A DNA stretch of 64,000 nucleotides from Brevibacillus thermoruber 423 (GTDB taxonomy: Bacteria; Bacillota; Bacilli; Brevibacillales; Brevibacillaceae): assembly GCF_000454065.1 (NCBI RefSeq), contig NZ_KE695652.1, forward strand, positions 333,291 through 397,290, read 5' to 3'. Within the stretch, counting starts at the first letter, position 1. The number at the start of each line of letters is the position of its first letter. Position numbers and translations under genes: made by a program. A model generated the notes under the pieces. That model made no database searches. It was not told the DNA's origin and saw only the letters and a program-made list of their open reading frames with translations. Shown here piece by piece: positions 7,655 through 17,251 of this stretch.

Positions 7655-7999
7655 TCAGCCGGGGTGCTTGGTGTGATGGACCCCGTGTCGCTGCAAATAG
7701 TCGTGAAAAAAGTATTCCGCAACGGAAATGGCAAAGGCCGTCAAAAACAGTCCGGACAGCCGAAAGGGCTGCGCAAACACAAACGCGGCCAGCCAGAACA
7801 GGGAAAACACAAGCGCGAAATCGGCCGTGCTGGCGAATGTATTGTTGGTCCGCGGCAGGATGACGGCATCACCCAGCCCGTAGGCCACCAGGCTGACGAC
7901 GGCGCTGGTGACCAGCGCAAACGAAAGCGACGTTCCCGACCACAGCAGCCCCGGCACCGCGATGATGCCGTTTACCAAGAGCTTGAGCAGGATGTTCAA
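7655..7999 (-). CDS. DUF2512 (YndM-like) membrane protein
   Basis: A 114-residue, four-helix membrane protein starting MNILLKLLVNGIIAVPGLLW. The YGLGDAVILPRTNN loop between helices and the C-terminal SVAEYFFHDYLQ are typical of the DUF2512/YndM family of Bacilli. Function unknown. It is followed closely by the Gln-rich gene. Confidence 0.82.
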   Translation of the reverse strand: MNILLKLLVNGIIAVPGLLWSGTSLSFALVTSAVVSLVAYGLGDAVILPRTNNTFASTADFALVFSLFWLAAFVFAQPFRLSGLFLTAFAISVAEYFFHDYLQRHGVHHTKHPG

Positions 8000-8033
8000 G
8001 AACGAACCCTCCTTTCATGCTCTTAGTATGAAC

Positions 8034-9773
8034 CTAGCTAGTCTCGCTATGCGCCGCGCGGTTGTTCGCCTTCAGCCGGCGGACCAGCGCTTCGTCGGGG
8101 GTGACGTAAAGCGTCCGCTGCTGTTCGTAGATGACGAAGCCGGGCTTGGCGCCGCTCGGTTTTTTCACGTGCTTGACCAGCGTGTAGTCGACCGGCACCT
8201 GGCTGCCGTGCTGCGCCTTGCTGTAGTAAGCGGCGAGGACGGCCGCTTCCCGCAGGGTTTGTTCCGAGACCTGGCGGGAGCGGATGACGACGTGGGAACC
8301 GGGGATCTCCTTGGTGTGCAGCCACGTGTCGTGAGGCGCGGCCAGCTTGTTGGTCAGGTAGTCGTTTTGCTTGTTGTTCTTGCCCACGAGAATCTCCGTG
8401 CCGTCGCTGGACGTGTAGGCGTCCAGTTCGGGGCGGGCGTCCTTTTTCTTTTTGTTCGCCCGTTTCTGCCGGCTGCGCACGTACCCCTGTTCCGCCAGCT
8501 CTTCGCGGATTTCTTCTGCTTCCTGCAGCGAGGCGTGCTCCAACTGGACGAGCAGGCCGTCCAGATAGACGATCTCTTCGCGCGCCTGCCGGATTTGGTC
8601 TTCCACGATCTGCAGGCTGTTTTTGGCCTTGTTGTAGCGTTTGTAGTACGCCTGCAGATTTTCCGACGGCGTCTTCAACGGGTCGAGCGGAATGGTCACT
8701 GTGCCGCCCGCTTCGTCGTACCAGTTGACCGCCTCCAGGAGGGTATCGCCCCGCTTGAGCTGGTGCATGTGGGCGGTGATCAGTTCGCCGTACAGCCGGA
8801 AAATCTCCGCATCCTTCGCTTCCGCCAAGGTCTGCTCCAGCTTTTCGATTTTCTTCTCGTTTTTGTTCCGTTCGCTGGTGACGATGCGGATCAGGTCGTG
8901 CACCTTCTGCTTGACCGTGTCCCGCTGCGCCTTGACGGCGTAAAACGCCTGCAGGCATTCGCTTGCGGAGGAAAAGGAGGTCGTGGCGGCGTCCGTCAGA
9001 TGGGTCAGTTCCACCACGTGAAACTGCGTTTTCTCCCGGCCTTCTGCGATCATCGGCGCATAGCGGTGCTGTCTGACCGCTTCCATCACGGAAGAAAAGG
9101 CGCGCCACAACGCTTCCCGCGTCGGCAGGCCCGCCCGGTGGACGATCTCTTTCGCCAAAAGGGGACTGATCCCGGTGAAGGCGTCCACTAACTGTCGGTC
9201 CAGCCGACCGCCGTTCCAGTCGATCGCCGTGATGAACGCCTGTTCCGTAACGACAAGCGGGTCCCGCTTCTCCTGGTTGGGCGGGGAGACGTACGGACGG
9301 CCGGGCAGGACCTGCCGGTATTGGCTGATCGCCGGGGTCACGTGCACGGCGCTGTCCAGGATGGTGCCGCTGGCCGGATCGAGCAGGATGATGTTGCTGT
9401 GCTTGCCCATGATTTCCATGACGATCCGCCGCCGCGCCGTGTCTCCCAGTTCGTCGCGGGTGCGAATGTCGATGTGGACGATCCGCTCCATGTCCACCTG
9501 TTCGATTGCCTCGATCAGCCCGCCTTCGCAGTGCTTTCGGAGCAGCATGCAAAACATCGGGGCTTCCTGCGGATTGGTAAACTCTTCGGTGGTCACATGC
9601 AGCCGGGGATAGGTCGGATTGGCGGAAAGCAGCAGCTTTACCGTCTCCCCCTGCGCCCGGATCTGCATGACGATATCGCTGTGATGGGGCTGATGGATTT
9701 TGGCGATCCGTCCGCCCGCCAGTTTTTGCAATTCCCGCACGACGGCACGGGTTACAATTCCGTCAAATGCCAC
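8034..9773 (-). CDS. rqcH: RqcH, ribosome quality-control NFACT protein
   Basis: A 579-residue protein with a GTG start (9773) six nt after GAGGTGA. NFACT-N domain from residue 1 (MAFDGIVTRAVVRELQKLAG), HhH region around 200-260, coiled coil about 285-440 (SERNKNEKKIEKLEQTLAEA), NFACT-R around 445-520 (LVGKNNKQNDYLTNKLAAPH, DTWLHTKEIPGSHVVIRS). RqcH (YloA, formerly called a fibronectin-binding protein) binds stalled 50S-peptidyl-tRNA and adds C-terminal alanine tails for degradation. The length equals that of B. subtilis YloA. It is divergent from the yicC-like gene, as in B. subtilis. Confidence 0.93.
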   Translation of the reverse strand: MAFDGIVTRAVVRELQKLAGGRIAKIHQPHHSDIVMQIRAQGETVKLLLSANPTYPRLHVTTEEFTNPQEAPMFCMLLRKHCEGGLIEAIEQVDMERIVHIDIRTRDELGDTARRRIVMEIMGKHSNIILLDPASGTILDSAVHVTPAISQYRQVLPGRPYVSPPNQEKRDPLVVTEQAFITAIDWNGGRLDRQLVDAFTGISPLLAKEIVHRAGLPTREALWRAFSSVMEAVRQHRYAPMIAEGREKTQFHVVELTHLTDAATTSFSSASECLQAFYAVKAQRDTVKQKVHDLIRIVTSERNKNEKKIEKLEQTLAEAKDAEIFRLYGELITAHMHQLKRGDTLLEAVNWYDEAGGTVTIPLDPLKTPSENLQAYYKRYNKAKNSLQIVEDQIRQAREEIVYLDGLLVQLEHASLQEAEEIREELAEQGYVRSRQKRANKKKKDARPELDAYTSSDGTEILVGKNNKQNDYLTNKLAAPHDTWLHTKEIPGSHVVIRSRQVSEQTLREAAVLAAYYSKAQHGSQVPVDYTLVKHVKKPSGAKPGFVIYEQQRTLYVTPDEALVRRLKANNRAAHSETS

Positions 9774-9900
9774 AAGTGCTCACCTCACGTGTGCAGAAAT
9801 CCTGCACGAATCCACTTTCGCGCCTGTCTCAAAAGCGTCAGTGACAGTGTATCACAAAGCGCACCACGGCGGAATCGGCTTGTCCCCGCCCCGGCTTCGG

Positions 9901-9930
9901 TTGACACTGTCAAGAGTTGTCTCCTATAAT
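9901..9930 (+). promoter_or_regulatory. consensus sigma-A promoter for the yicC-like/remA/gmk/rpoZ operon
   Basis: TTGACA (9901-9906), an 18-nt spacer and TATAAT (9925-9930): both hexamers perfect. The start codon follows 36 nt later. Confidence 0.85.
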
Positions 9931-9965
9931 AAATTAACGATTTTACGTCTATGGAAGTGAGAACC

Positions 9966-10853
9966 ATGGTCCGAAGCATGACCGGGTACGGCCGAAGAGA
10001 AGGGATGTACGGTTCGCTGCGGCTCACTGTGGAGATGCGCGCGGTGAACCATCGTTTCTGCGAAATCCTTGTTCGCTTGCCCAAGGCCTGGGGCATGCTT
10101 GAGGAGCCGGTGCGCAAGCTTGTGGGCCAATACGTCCGGCGAGGCCGCGTCGATGTGGCCGTCACCGTGGATGCCGGCGGCCTGACGGGGCAGGGAATTG
10201 CCATCGACTGGGCCGTCGCGGAGCAGTACGTGTCGGCGGCGCGGGAGATGAACGAGCGCTTTTCGCTGCAGTCGCCGTTAACCGCCAAGGACTTGCTGCT
10301 CCTGCCTGGTGTGGTGCAAAACCGGGACGTGGCGGAAGCGGACGCCGAGCAGGCGGCCGAGTGGCTGCTTGCGGCGTGCCGGGAAGCGGCGGAAGACTTG
10401 CTGTCCATGAAGCGGAAGGAAGGGCTGCAGCTTCAGGCGGATTTGGAACAGCGGCTTGCCCGGATCACCGCCTGGACACAGGAAATCGGACAAATGGCGC
10501 CGCTGGTCGTCGACGAGTACCGCAGCCGTCTGCATCAGCGCATGGCCGAATGGGCCGAAACTGCTCCGTTTGAACTGGACGCGCAGCGCCTTGCGCAGGA
10601 AGCGGCCTTTTTGGCCGACCGTTCCGACATCAGTGAAGAGGTGACCCGTCTTACAAGCCACTGCTCCCAGTTTGCGGAACAGTTGGGCAGGGAAGAAGCG
10701 GTCGGGCGCAAGCTGGACTTTCTACTGCAGGAGATGAACCGGGAAGCCAACACGATCGCTTCCAAGGCCAATCACCTGCCCATCCAGCGATTGGCCGTCG
10801 AGATCAAGACGGAACTGGAAAAAATGAGAGAGCAGGTTCAGAACATCGAGTAG
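9966..10853 (+). CDS. YicC/YloC family endoribonuclease
   Basis: A 295-residue protein; ATG 9966 gives the conserved N-terminus [13 protein letters not shown] and has GGAAGTGAG just upstream. The family body is intact: [18 protein letters not shown], the all-helical middle, and the C-terminal signature [21 protein letters not shown]. YicC-type proteins are endoribonucleases implicated in RNA turnover. First gene of an operon with remA, gmk and rpoZ. Confidence 0.93.
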   Translation: MVRSMTGYGRREGMYGSLRLTVEMRAVNHRFCEILVRLPKAWGMLEEPVRKLVGQYVRRGRVDVAVTVDAGGLTGQGIAIDWAVAEQYVSAAREMNERFSLQSPLTAKDLLLLPGVVQNRDVAEADAEQAAEWLLAACREAAEDLLSMKRKEGLQLQADLEQRLARITAWTQEIGQMAPLVVDEYRSRLHQRMAEWAETAPFELDAQRLAQEAAFLADRSDISEEVTRLTSHCSQFAEQLGREEAVGRKLDFLLQEMNREANTIASKANHLPIQRLAVEIKTELEKMREQVQNIE

Positions 10854-10878
10854 CGATGAAAGGATGGACGGGGCCGTC

Positions 10879-11139
10879 ATGGCAATCAAGCTGATCAATA
10901 TCGGGTTTGGCAACATCGTCAACGCCAACCGCATCATATCCATCGTCAGTCCCGAATCAGCGCCGATCAAGCGGATCATCCAGGAAGCGCGCGACCGCAA
11001 CATGCTGGTGGACGCGACGTACGGGAGGCGCACGCGGGCGGTCATCATCACGGACAGCGATCACGTCATCCTGTCCGCGGTCCAGCCGGAAACCGTGGCG
11101 CAGCGGCTGACGACAAAAGACGACGAATCGGACGAATAG
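10879..11139 (+). CDS. remA: extracellular matrix regulator RemA (DUF370)
   Basis: An 86-residue protein. ATG 10879 gives [20 protein letters not shown], matching the RemA start; an ATG 15 nt upstream is less likely. Core [39 protein letters not shown]. RemA is a DNA-binding activator of biofilm matrix and osmoprotection genes in B. subtilis. It sits between the yicC-like gene and gmk as in Bacillus. Confidence 0.93.
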   Translation: MAIKLINIGFGNIVNANRIISIVSPESAPIKRIIQEARDRNMLVDATYGRRTRAVIITDSDHVILSAVQPETVAQRLTTKDDESDE

Positions 11140-11158
11140 GCAGGAGTGAAGACATACG

Positions 11159-11773
11159 ATGGGCGATAGCGGTCTCCTTTTGGTTCTTTCGGGGCCGTCT
11201 GGCGTCGGCAAGGGAACGGTCTGCAAAGCGCTTCGCGAGCGCATGCCGGATCTGGTCTATTCCGTTTCCGCCACCACGCGGGCGCCGCGGGCCGGAGAAG
11301 TGGAAGGGGTTAACTACTTTTTCAAAACAAAAGAAGAGTTCCGCCGGATGATCGAGCAGGACGAACTGCTGGAGTGGGCGGAATACGTCGGCAATTACTA
11401 CGGTACGCCGCGCCTGTTTGTGGAAGAGATGCTGGCAAAAGGGCGCGACGTGATTCTGGAAATCGAGGTGCAGGGCGCCCTGCAGGTGAAGAAAAAGTTT
11501 CCCCAGGGGGTTTTTCTGTTCCTCGCGCCGCCCGATCTGGCCGAACTGGAAAACCGGATCGTCGGACGGGGAACGGAGACGGAAGAGACGATCCGTCACC
11601 GCATGGAGATGGCCCGCCAGGAGATCGAGCTGATGGATCAGTACGACTACGTGGTGGTCAACGACGTGATCGACTGCGCCTGCGAACGCATCCGGTCGAT
11701 CATCACCGCCGAGCACTTGAAAAAGGAACGCCAAATTCACAAGTACCGCAAATGGCTTGAGGAGGTCAAATAA
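11159..11773 (+). CDS. gmk: guanylate kinase
   Basis: A 204-residue protein with the P-loop [10 protein letters not shown] at residues 11-20, the GMP-binding [19 protein letters not shown] segment, [10 protein letters not shown], and the lid [11 protein letters not shown]. It phosphorylates GMP/dGMP to GDP/dGDP. Usual family length; followed after 3 nt by rpoZ. Confidence 0.97.
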   Translation: MGDSGLLLVLSGPSGVGKGTVCKALRERMPDLVYSVSATTRAPRAGEVEGVNYFFKTKEEFRRMIEQDELLEWAEYVGNYYGTPRLFVEEMLAKGRDVILEIEVQGALQVKKKFPQGVFLFLAPPDLAELENRIVGRGTETEETIRHRMEMARQEIELMDQYDYVVVNDVIDCACERIRSIITAEHLKKERQIHKYRKWLEEVK

Positions 11774-11776
11774 TCC

Positions 11777-11983
11777 ATGCTGTATCCGTCGATTGACAAA
11801 CTGACCGAAAAAGTGGAAAGCAAGTACACCCTGGTCACCATCGCGTCCAAACGGGCCCGCCAGCTTCGCGAAAACAGCGCCGTCCAGGTGGAAAAACCGA
11901 AGTCCAAAAAGTTCGTCGGCCTGGCGCTGGAAGAGCTGATCGCCGACCAGGTCATCTACGAATACACCGACGTCCGCAAATAA
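11777..11983 (+). CDS. rpoZ: RNA polymerase omega subunit
   Basis: A 68-residue protein: [20 protein letters not shown], the SKRARQL motif, and the C-terminal [19 protein letters not shown]. Omega assists RNA polymerase assembly. The GAGG ribosome site lies inside the gmk 3' end, so the two are translationally close. A terminator follows at 12015. Confidence 0.95.
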   Translation: MLYPSIDKLTEKVESKYTLVTIASKRARQLRENSAVQVEKPKSKKFVGLALEELIADQVIYEYTDVRK

Positions 11984-12014
11984 GAGCGGCCTTGTTACCG
12001 CGTTTTTGCTTACA

Positions 12015-12041
12015 AACAACCTCACGCAGGTTGTTTTTTTT
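12015..12041 (+). terminator. intrinsic terminator after rpoZ
   Basis: AACAACCT / AGGTTGTT stem, five-nt loop and an uninterrupted T-run. coaBC and later genes therefore need their own promoter or read-through; I see no strong promoter in the following 90 nt, only a GGTCTG / CAGACC hairpin just before the coaBC ribosome site. Confidence 0.85.
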
Positions 12042-12131
12042 CGCAGCGGCACCGGTCTTTCGTCGTGACGGACGCAACCACGCCGGTCTGGCCGTTTGGC
12101 AGACCGACTAAAAAGGGAGGACAACCGAGAC

Positions 12132-13367
12132 ATGCTTCCTCTGCAAGGAAAACGAATCGTGCTGGGCGTTTCGGGAGGCATCGCCGCGTACAAGGCGGCG
12201 GCGCTGACCAGCAAGCTGACCCAGGCGGGAGCGCAGGTACACGTCATCCTGACGGCGAGCGCCATGCAGTTTGTGCAGCCGCTCACCTTTCAGGCGCTCT
12301 CCCACCAGCAGGTGTACACCGACATGTTTCAGGAGCCGGACCCCGCGGTGATCAGCCACATCGAGCTGGCCGACCGGGCCGACCTCGTGCTGATCGCCCC
12401 CGCCACGGCCAACGTCATCGGCAAAATGGCGAACGGCATCGCCGACGACATGCTGACGACGACCGTTCTCGCCACCAAAGCGCCGGTGATGCTGGCTCCG
12501 GCGATGAACGTCAACATGTACGGCCATCCCGCGGTGACGGCCAACATGCGGCGGCTGGCGGAGTACGGCTGTCGCTTCGTCGAGCCGGGCGAAGGCTTGC
12601 TGGCATGCGGCTGGATCGGCAAAGGGCGGTTGGCCGAACCGGAGGAGATCGTCGAAGCGGTCATCCGCCTGTTTGCCGAACAGAAGGAGAACCCCCGCGA
12701 CCTCGCCGGCAGACGGGTGCTGGTGACGGCGGGGCCGACGCGGGAAAAAATCGACCCGGTCCGCTACATCACCAACCACGCCTCCGGCAAGATGGGATAT
12801 GCCATCGCGGAAGCGGCGCGGGACAGAGGGGCGGACGTGGTGCTGATCAGCGGGCCGACGTCGCTGCCCAAGCCGGCCGGTGTCGAGTTTGTCCCGGTGG
12901 AATCGGTGCAGGAGATGTACGACGCGGTCATGCGGTATTTGCCGGACGCCGACATCGTGATCAAGTCGGCGGCGGTATCCGACTACCGGCCGAAGACGGT
13001 CCATGCGCATAAGATGAAAAAAGGAGACGGCCCGCTGGTGCTGGAGCTGGAAAAGGCGCCGGACATCCTGCAGGAGGTGGGCCGGCGGAAGACGGACCAG
13101 TACGTGGTCGGCTTTGCGGCCGAGACGCAGGACGTGCTGGCCCACGCGAAGGCCAAGCTGGAGCGGAAAAACCTGGACATGATCGTGGCCAACGACGTGC
13201 TGATGGAAGGCGCGGGCATGGGCAGCGACACCAACATCGTCACGCTGCTGACGCGGGAAGGGGAGCAGGCGGCGCTGGAAAAGCTGAGCAAGCGGGACGT
13301 GGCGGACAAACTGTTCGACGCGATCCTGGTCAAAATGGCGCACCGGCCGCTGTCTGACGCGTTATGA
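12132..13367 (+). CDS. coaBC: bifunctional phosphopantothenoylcysteine decarboxylase/synthetase
   Basis: A 411-residue protein; ATG 12132 follows AAAGGGAGG. The CoaC half (1-190) has the flavin-site GVSGGIAAYKAA, PAMNVNMYGHPA and the substrate-clamp GLLACGWIGKGRL with its Cys. The CoaB half (about 195-411) begins GRRVLVTAGPTREKIDPVR and includes ASGKMGYAIAEAA and KSAAVSDYRP. It makes 4'-phosphopantetheine in two steps of CoA synthesis. Its stop overlaps the priA start (ATGA). Confidence 0.95.
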   Translation: MLPLQGKRIVLGVSGGIAAYKAAALTSKLTQAGAQVHVILTASAMQFVQPLTFQALSHQQVYTDMFQEPDPAVISHIELADRADLVLIAPATANVIGKMANGIADDMLTTTVLATKAPVMLAPAMNVNMYGHPAVTANMRRLAEYGCRFVEPGEGLLACGWIGKGRLAEPEEIVEAVIRLFAEQKENPRDLAGRRVLVTAGPTREKIDPVRYITNHASGKMGYAIAEAARDRGADVVLISGPTSLPKPAGVEFVPVESVQEMYDAVMRYLPDADIVIKSAAVSDYRPKTVHAHKMKKGDGPLVLELEKAPDILQEVGRRKTDQYVVGFAAETQDVLAHAKAKLERKNLDMIVANDVLMEGAGMGSDTNIVTLLTREGEQAALEKLSKRDVADKLFDAILVKMAHRPLSDAL

Positions 13368-15799
13368 TCGCCCGGATCGTGGTGGACGTGCCGGTCAACC
13401 GCACCAACCGCCCGTTTGACTACCGGATACCGCCCTGGCTCCGTCCGCTGGTGCGGGTCGGCAGCCGCGTGGTCGTGCCGTTTGGCCCCCGGAAGCTGCA
13501 GGGGTATGTGGTGGACGTAACCGATCAGCCGGGGGAGGCGGCCGCGGCCGGACGGCTTCGGGATGTGGAACAGGTGCTGGACGATACGCCGCCGCTGACC
13601 GCCGAGCTGATCCGCCTGGGCGAGTGGATGTCCCGCCAGTATTTGTGTCCGTGGGTGACGGCGATGCAGGCGATGATTCCCGCCGTGCTGAAGGGCCGAT
13701 CGGAAAAGTGGCTGGCGGCCACCGACCTGCTGGATGAGACGGCCTGCGGACAGTCCGCCCTGCTGTGGGAAGTGTACCGAAAGCGGCAGCTGCCGCTCGC
13801 CGAGGCGGAAAAGCGCTTTCCTGACGAGGCGATGCTGGTGCCGGGGTGGATTGCAAGCGGTCTGTTGGCGACGGAATACCAGGTGAGGGACCGGATCACC
13901 CGCAAGCAGCAGTCGTTTGTCCGCTGCCTGCTGGAGGGAGCGGAGCTGGCTTCCGCGATCCGCTCCCTGCCGGCGCGGGCGGAGCAGATGCGGCGGGTGC
14001 TGGAGCTGTTTGCCGCGCACGAGGGGCAGTCGTTTTCCGTGCAGACGCTGCGAGACGAGCTGGGCATCACCCGCTCCCCGTTGAAAAGTCTGGAGCAGCG
14101 GGGCTGGGTCGCGATCGAGCAGGTGGAGGTCTACCGCGACCCGTATGCGCACAAGCGCTTTGCCGGCGGTGAAAAGCCGTCCTTCACCCCGCAGCAGGAG
14201 GCGGCGCTGAAGCCGATTTGCGATCAGATCGAAGCGGGCGCGTACGGCGCGTTTTTGCTGCACGGGGTGACCGGCAGCGGCAAGACCGAAGTGTACCTGG
14301 AAGCGATCGAACGGACGCTGGCCGCGGGGCGGGAGGCGATTTTTCTCGTTCCCGAGATCAGCTTGACGCCGCAGATGGTGGAACGGTTCAAGGCGCGGTT
14401 CGGGGCCGACGTGGCCGTGCTGCACAGCGCGCTTTCCCAGGGAGAGCGGTACGACGAGTGGCGCAAAATCATCCGCCGGCAGGTAAAAGTGGTGGTGGGG
14501 GCGCGCTCGGCCGTCTTTGCCCCGTTTCAAAACGTCGGGCTGATCGTGATCGACGAGGAGCACGAGAGTTCCTACAAACAGGAGGAGACGCCGCGCTACC
14601 ACGCGCGGGAGGTGGCGCTTTGGCGGGCGCGGGAAAACGGCGCCGTGGTGCTGATGGGCAGCGCCACGCCTTCCCTGGAGACGTACGCGCTGGCTGCCCG
14701 CGGCCGCTACACGCTCCTGGAGATGCCGGAGCGGGTCGGCAGCCGGCCGCTGCCGCGCGTCCACGTCGTCGACATGCGGGAAGAACTGCGCGCGGAGAAC
14801 CGGTCGATGTTCAGCCGCCTGCTGTACGAGATGATCGGCGACAGGCTGGCCAAACAGGAGCAGATGGTGCTGTTTTTGAACCGGCGCGGCTTTTCCACTT
14901 TTGTCATGTGCCGCTCCTGCGGCTACACGCTCCGCTGCGTGCACTGCGACATTTCGCTGACGTACCACAAGACCAACCACACCGCCCGCTGCCACTACTG
15001 CGGCTATACGATCGTGCAGCCCGCCCACTGTCCGGAGTGTCAGAGCGAGCACATCCGCTTTTTCGGGACGGGCACGCAAAAAGTGGAGGCGGAGCTGGCC
15101 CGGCTGTTCCCGGGCATCCGCGTCATCCGCATGGACGTGGACACCACCTCCCGCAAAGGGGCGCACGAGGAGCTTCTGCACAAGTTTCGCACCGGGCAGG
15201 GGGACGTGCTGCTGGGTACGCAAATGATTGCCAAGGGGCTGGACTTTCCCCGCGTGACGCTGGTCGGCGTCATCGCGGCGGACACGTCGCTGCACCTGCC
15301 CGATTTCCGCGCGGCGGAAAAGACGTTCCAACTGCTGACCCAGGTGGGCGGACGGGCCGGGCGGCACGAACTGGAAGGGGATGTGGTCATCCAGACCTAC
15401 ACGCCGGAGCACTACAGCATCGTCCATGCCACCCGGCACGACTACCCGTCGTTTTACCGCGAGGAGATGATGCAGCGCAGGCGGACCGGCTATCCGCCGT
15501 ACTACCGGCTGGTGCTGCTCACCTTTTCGCATGAAGAGGTGCCCGTCGTCATCCGGGCGGCTCATACCGTGGCCGATTTTCTCCGGCCGCGGCTGGCGGA
15601 GACGACGATCCTGCTGGGACCGGTGGCGTCGCCGATTCCGCGGATCAAAGATAGATTTCGGTTCCAGATCATGTTAAAATATCGGGATGAGCCTCGGCTG
15701 TCCGACCTGCTGGCCCAGGCCGTGGACGTCTTTGAAGAAGGGAACAAACAGCAGAAGGTGCTGATGACGATCGACGTCGATCCGCACGTACTGCTTTAG
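13364..15799 (+). CDS. priA: primosomal protein N' (PriA helicase)
   Basis: An 811-residue protein overlapping coaBC by 4 nt. N-terminal DNA-binding domain (ARIVVDVPVNRTNRPFDYR), Walker A GVTGSGKTEVYL near residue 300, DEEH box in IDEEHESSYKQEE, GSATPSLE, and the zinc-binding cysteine cluster CRSCGYTLRCVHC ... CHYCGYT ... CPECQ. PriA restarts stalled replication forks. The length is that of Firmicutes PriA. Confidence 0.96.
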   Translation: MIARIVVDVPVNRTNRPFDYRIPPWLRPLVRVGSRVVVPFGPRKLQGYVVDVTDQPGEAAAAGRLRDVEQVLDDTPPLTAELIRLGEWMSRQYLCPWVTAMQAMIPAVLKGRSEKWLAATDLLDETACGQSALLWEVYRKRQLPLAEAEKRFPDEAMLVPGWIASGLLATEYQVRDRITRKQQSFVRCLLEGAELASAIRSLPARAEQMRRVLELFAAHEGQSFSVQTLRDELGITRSPLKSLEQRGWVAIEQVEVYRDPYAHKRFAGGEKPSFTPQQEAALKPICDQIEAGAYGAFLLHGVTGSGKTEVYLEAIERTLAAGREAIFLVPEISLTPQMVERFKARFGADVAVLHSALSQGERYDEWRKIIRRQVKVVVGARSAVFAPFQNVGLIVIDEEHESSYKQEETPRYHAREVALWRARENGAVVLMGSATPSLETYALAARGRYTLLEMPERVGSRPLPRVHVVDMREELRAENRSMFSRLLYEMIGDRLAKQEQMVLFLNRRGFSTFVMCRSCGYTLRCVHCDISLTYHKTNHTARCHYCGYTIVQPAHCPECQSEHIRFFGTGTQKVEAELARLFPGIRVIRMDVDTTSRKGAHEELLHKFRTGQGDVLLGTQMIAKGLDFPRVTLVGVIAADTSLHLPDFRAAEKTFQLLTQVGGRAGRHELEGDVVIQTYTPEHYSIVHATRHDYPSFYREEMMQRRRTGYPPYYRLVLLTFSHEEVPVVIRAAHTVADFLRPRLAETTILLGPVASPIPRIKDRFRFQIMLKYRDEPRLSDLLAQAVDVFEEGNKQQKVLMTIDVDPHVLL

Positions 15800-15814
15800 G
15801 GAGGATTACAACCA

Positions 15815-16291
15815 ATGGCTATTCGCACAATCGTCAAACACCCTGATCCGATCCTGCGGGAAAAAGCGGCAGTGGTCACCAAATTCAACGCCAACCTGCA
15901 CAAGCTGCTGGACGACATGGCGGAGACCATGTACGACGCGGACGGCGTCGGCCTGGCCGCGCCCCAGGTGGGCGTTTCGAAGCGCGTCATCGTCATGGAC
16001 TGCGGGGACGGCCTGATCGAGGTGGTCAATCCGGAGATCATCGCCTTCGAAGGGGAGCAGTTCGACTACCCGGAAGGCTGCCTCAGCATCCCCGGTCTGC
16101 GCGGCGATGTGCGCCGTCACAAATGGATCAAGCTCAGGGGACAGGACCGGTACGGCAACGTGTTTGAAATGGAAGCGGACGACCTCTTGTCCCGCTGCGC
16201 CCAGCACGAAATCGACCATCTCAACGGCGTCCTGTTCATCGACATCGCCGACCGCGTCTATCCGATCAGCAAGGAAGAGGAAGGGGAATAA
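15815..16291 (+). CDS. def: peptide deformylase
   Basis: A 158-residue protein with the three deformylase motifs GVGLAAPQVG, EGCLSIPG and QHEIDHL, giving the Cys and two His metal ligands and the catalytic Glu. It removes formyl groups from nascent proteins and pairs functionally with the adjacent fmt. Strong GGGAGGATTAC ribosome site. Confidence 0.96.
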   Translation: MAIRTIVKHPDPILREKAAVVTKFNANLHKLLDDMAETMYDADGVGLAAPQVGVSKRVIVMDCGDGLIEVVNPEIIAFEGEQFDYPEGCLSIPGLRGDVRRHKWIKLRGQDRYGNVFEMEADDLLSRCAQHEIDHLNGVLFIDIADRVYPISKEEEGE

Positions 16292-16297
16292 ACCGTT

Positions 16298-17248
16298 TTG
16301 AAAGACGTGCGCATACTGTTTATGGGAACGCCCGACTTTGCCGTCCCCAGCCTGGAAGCGCTGGCGGCGGAGGGATACCGGGTCGTCGCCGCCGTGACGC
16401 AGCCTGACCGGCCTGTGGGGCGCAAGCAGGTGCTGACGCCGCCGCCGGTGAAGGAAGCGGCGCTGCGCCTCGGCATCCCGGTGCTGCAGCCGGAGAAGAT
16501 CAAGGCGGACGAGGCGCTGGCACAGGTGCTCGCGCTGGAGCCTGATCTGATCGTGACGGCCGCGTACGGCCAGATTTTGCCGAAGCGTTTGCTGGACGCG
16601 CCCCGCTACGGCTGCATCAACGTGCACGCCTCGCTCCTGCCCAAGTACCGGGGAGGAGCGCCGATCCACAAGGCGATTGTGGAGGGCGAAACCGAGTCGG
16701 GCGTGACGATCATGTACATGGTGGAGGCGCTGGACGCGGGCGACATGCTCTCCCGCGTGGTCGTGCCGATTGACGAACGGGATACGGCCGGCACCCTGTT
16801 TGACAAGCTGGCGGCTGCCGGCGCCAAGCTGCTGGTGGAGACCGTGCCGAAGCTGTTGGCCGGAGAGATCGTGCCTGAGCCGCAGGATCACGAGGCCGCG
16901 ACGTATGCGCCTACGCTCAAACGGGCGGATGAGCGGGTCGACTGGACCCGGACGGCGCGGCAGGTGTACAACCAGGTGCGCGGCCTCAACCCTTGGCCTG
17001 TCGCCTTTACCACCTATGGCGGCAAGGTGTGGAAGCTCTGGTGGGTGGAAATGCAGGCGGACGACGGTCAGTTGGCGGAGCCCGGCACGATTGTCGCCCG
17101 GGAAGAGGACGGGCTGGTCGTGGCCTGCGGCAGCGGCGCGGTGAAGATTACCGAACTGCAGCCGGAAGGAAAGAAGCGGATGAGCGCGCGCGACTTTTTG
17201 CGCGGCGCAGGCAGCGGCATTGAAATCGGCACAAAGGTAGGAGAATAA
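16298..17248 (+). CDS. fmt: methionyl-tRNA formyltransferase
   Basis: A 316-residue protein with a TTG start (16298) 6 nt after the def stop, preceded by AAGGGGAAT. N-terminus [20 protein letters not shown]; formyl-folate site and catalytic [15 protein letters not shown]-terminal OB-like domain with [14 protein letters not shown]. It formylates initiator Met-tRNA. Confidence 0.95.
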   Translation: MKDVRILFMGTPDFAVPSLEALAAEGYRVVAAVTQPDRPVGRKQVLTPPPVKEAALRLGIPVLQPEKIKADEALAQVLALEPDLIVTAAYGQILPKRLLDAPRYGCINVHASLLPKYRGGAPIHKAIVEGETESGVTIMYMVEALDAGDMLSRVVVPIDERDTAGTLFDKLAAAGAKLLVETVPKLLAGEIVPEPQDHEAATYAPTLKRADERVDWTRTARQVYNQVRGLNPWPVAFTTYGGKVWKLWWVEMQADDGQLAEPGTIVAREEDGLVVACGSGAVKITELQPEGKKRMSARDFLRGAGSGIEIGTKVGE

Positions 17249-17251
17249 CAC

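Noticed and set aside
10864-10878. Upstream in-frame ATG for remA
   Set aside because: Family N-termini begin at MxIKxINIGFGN, which fits ATG 10879.
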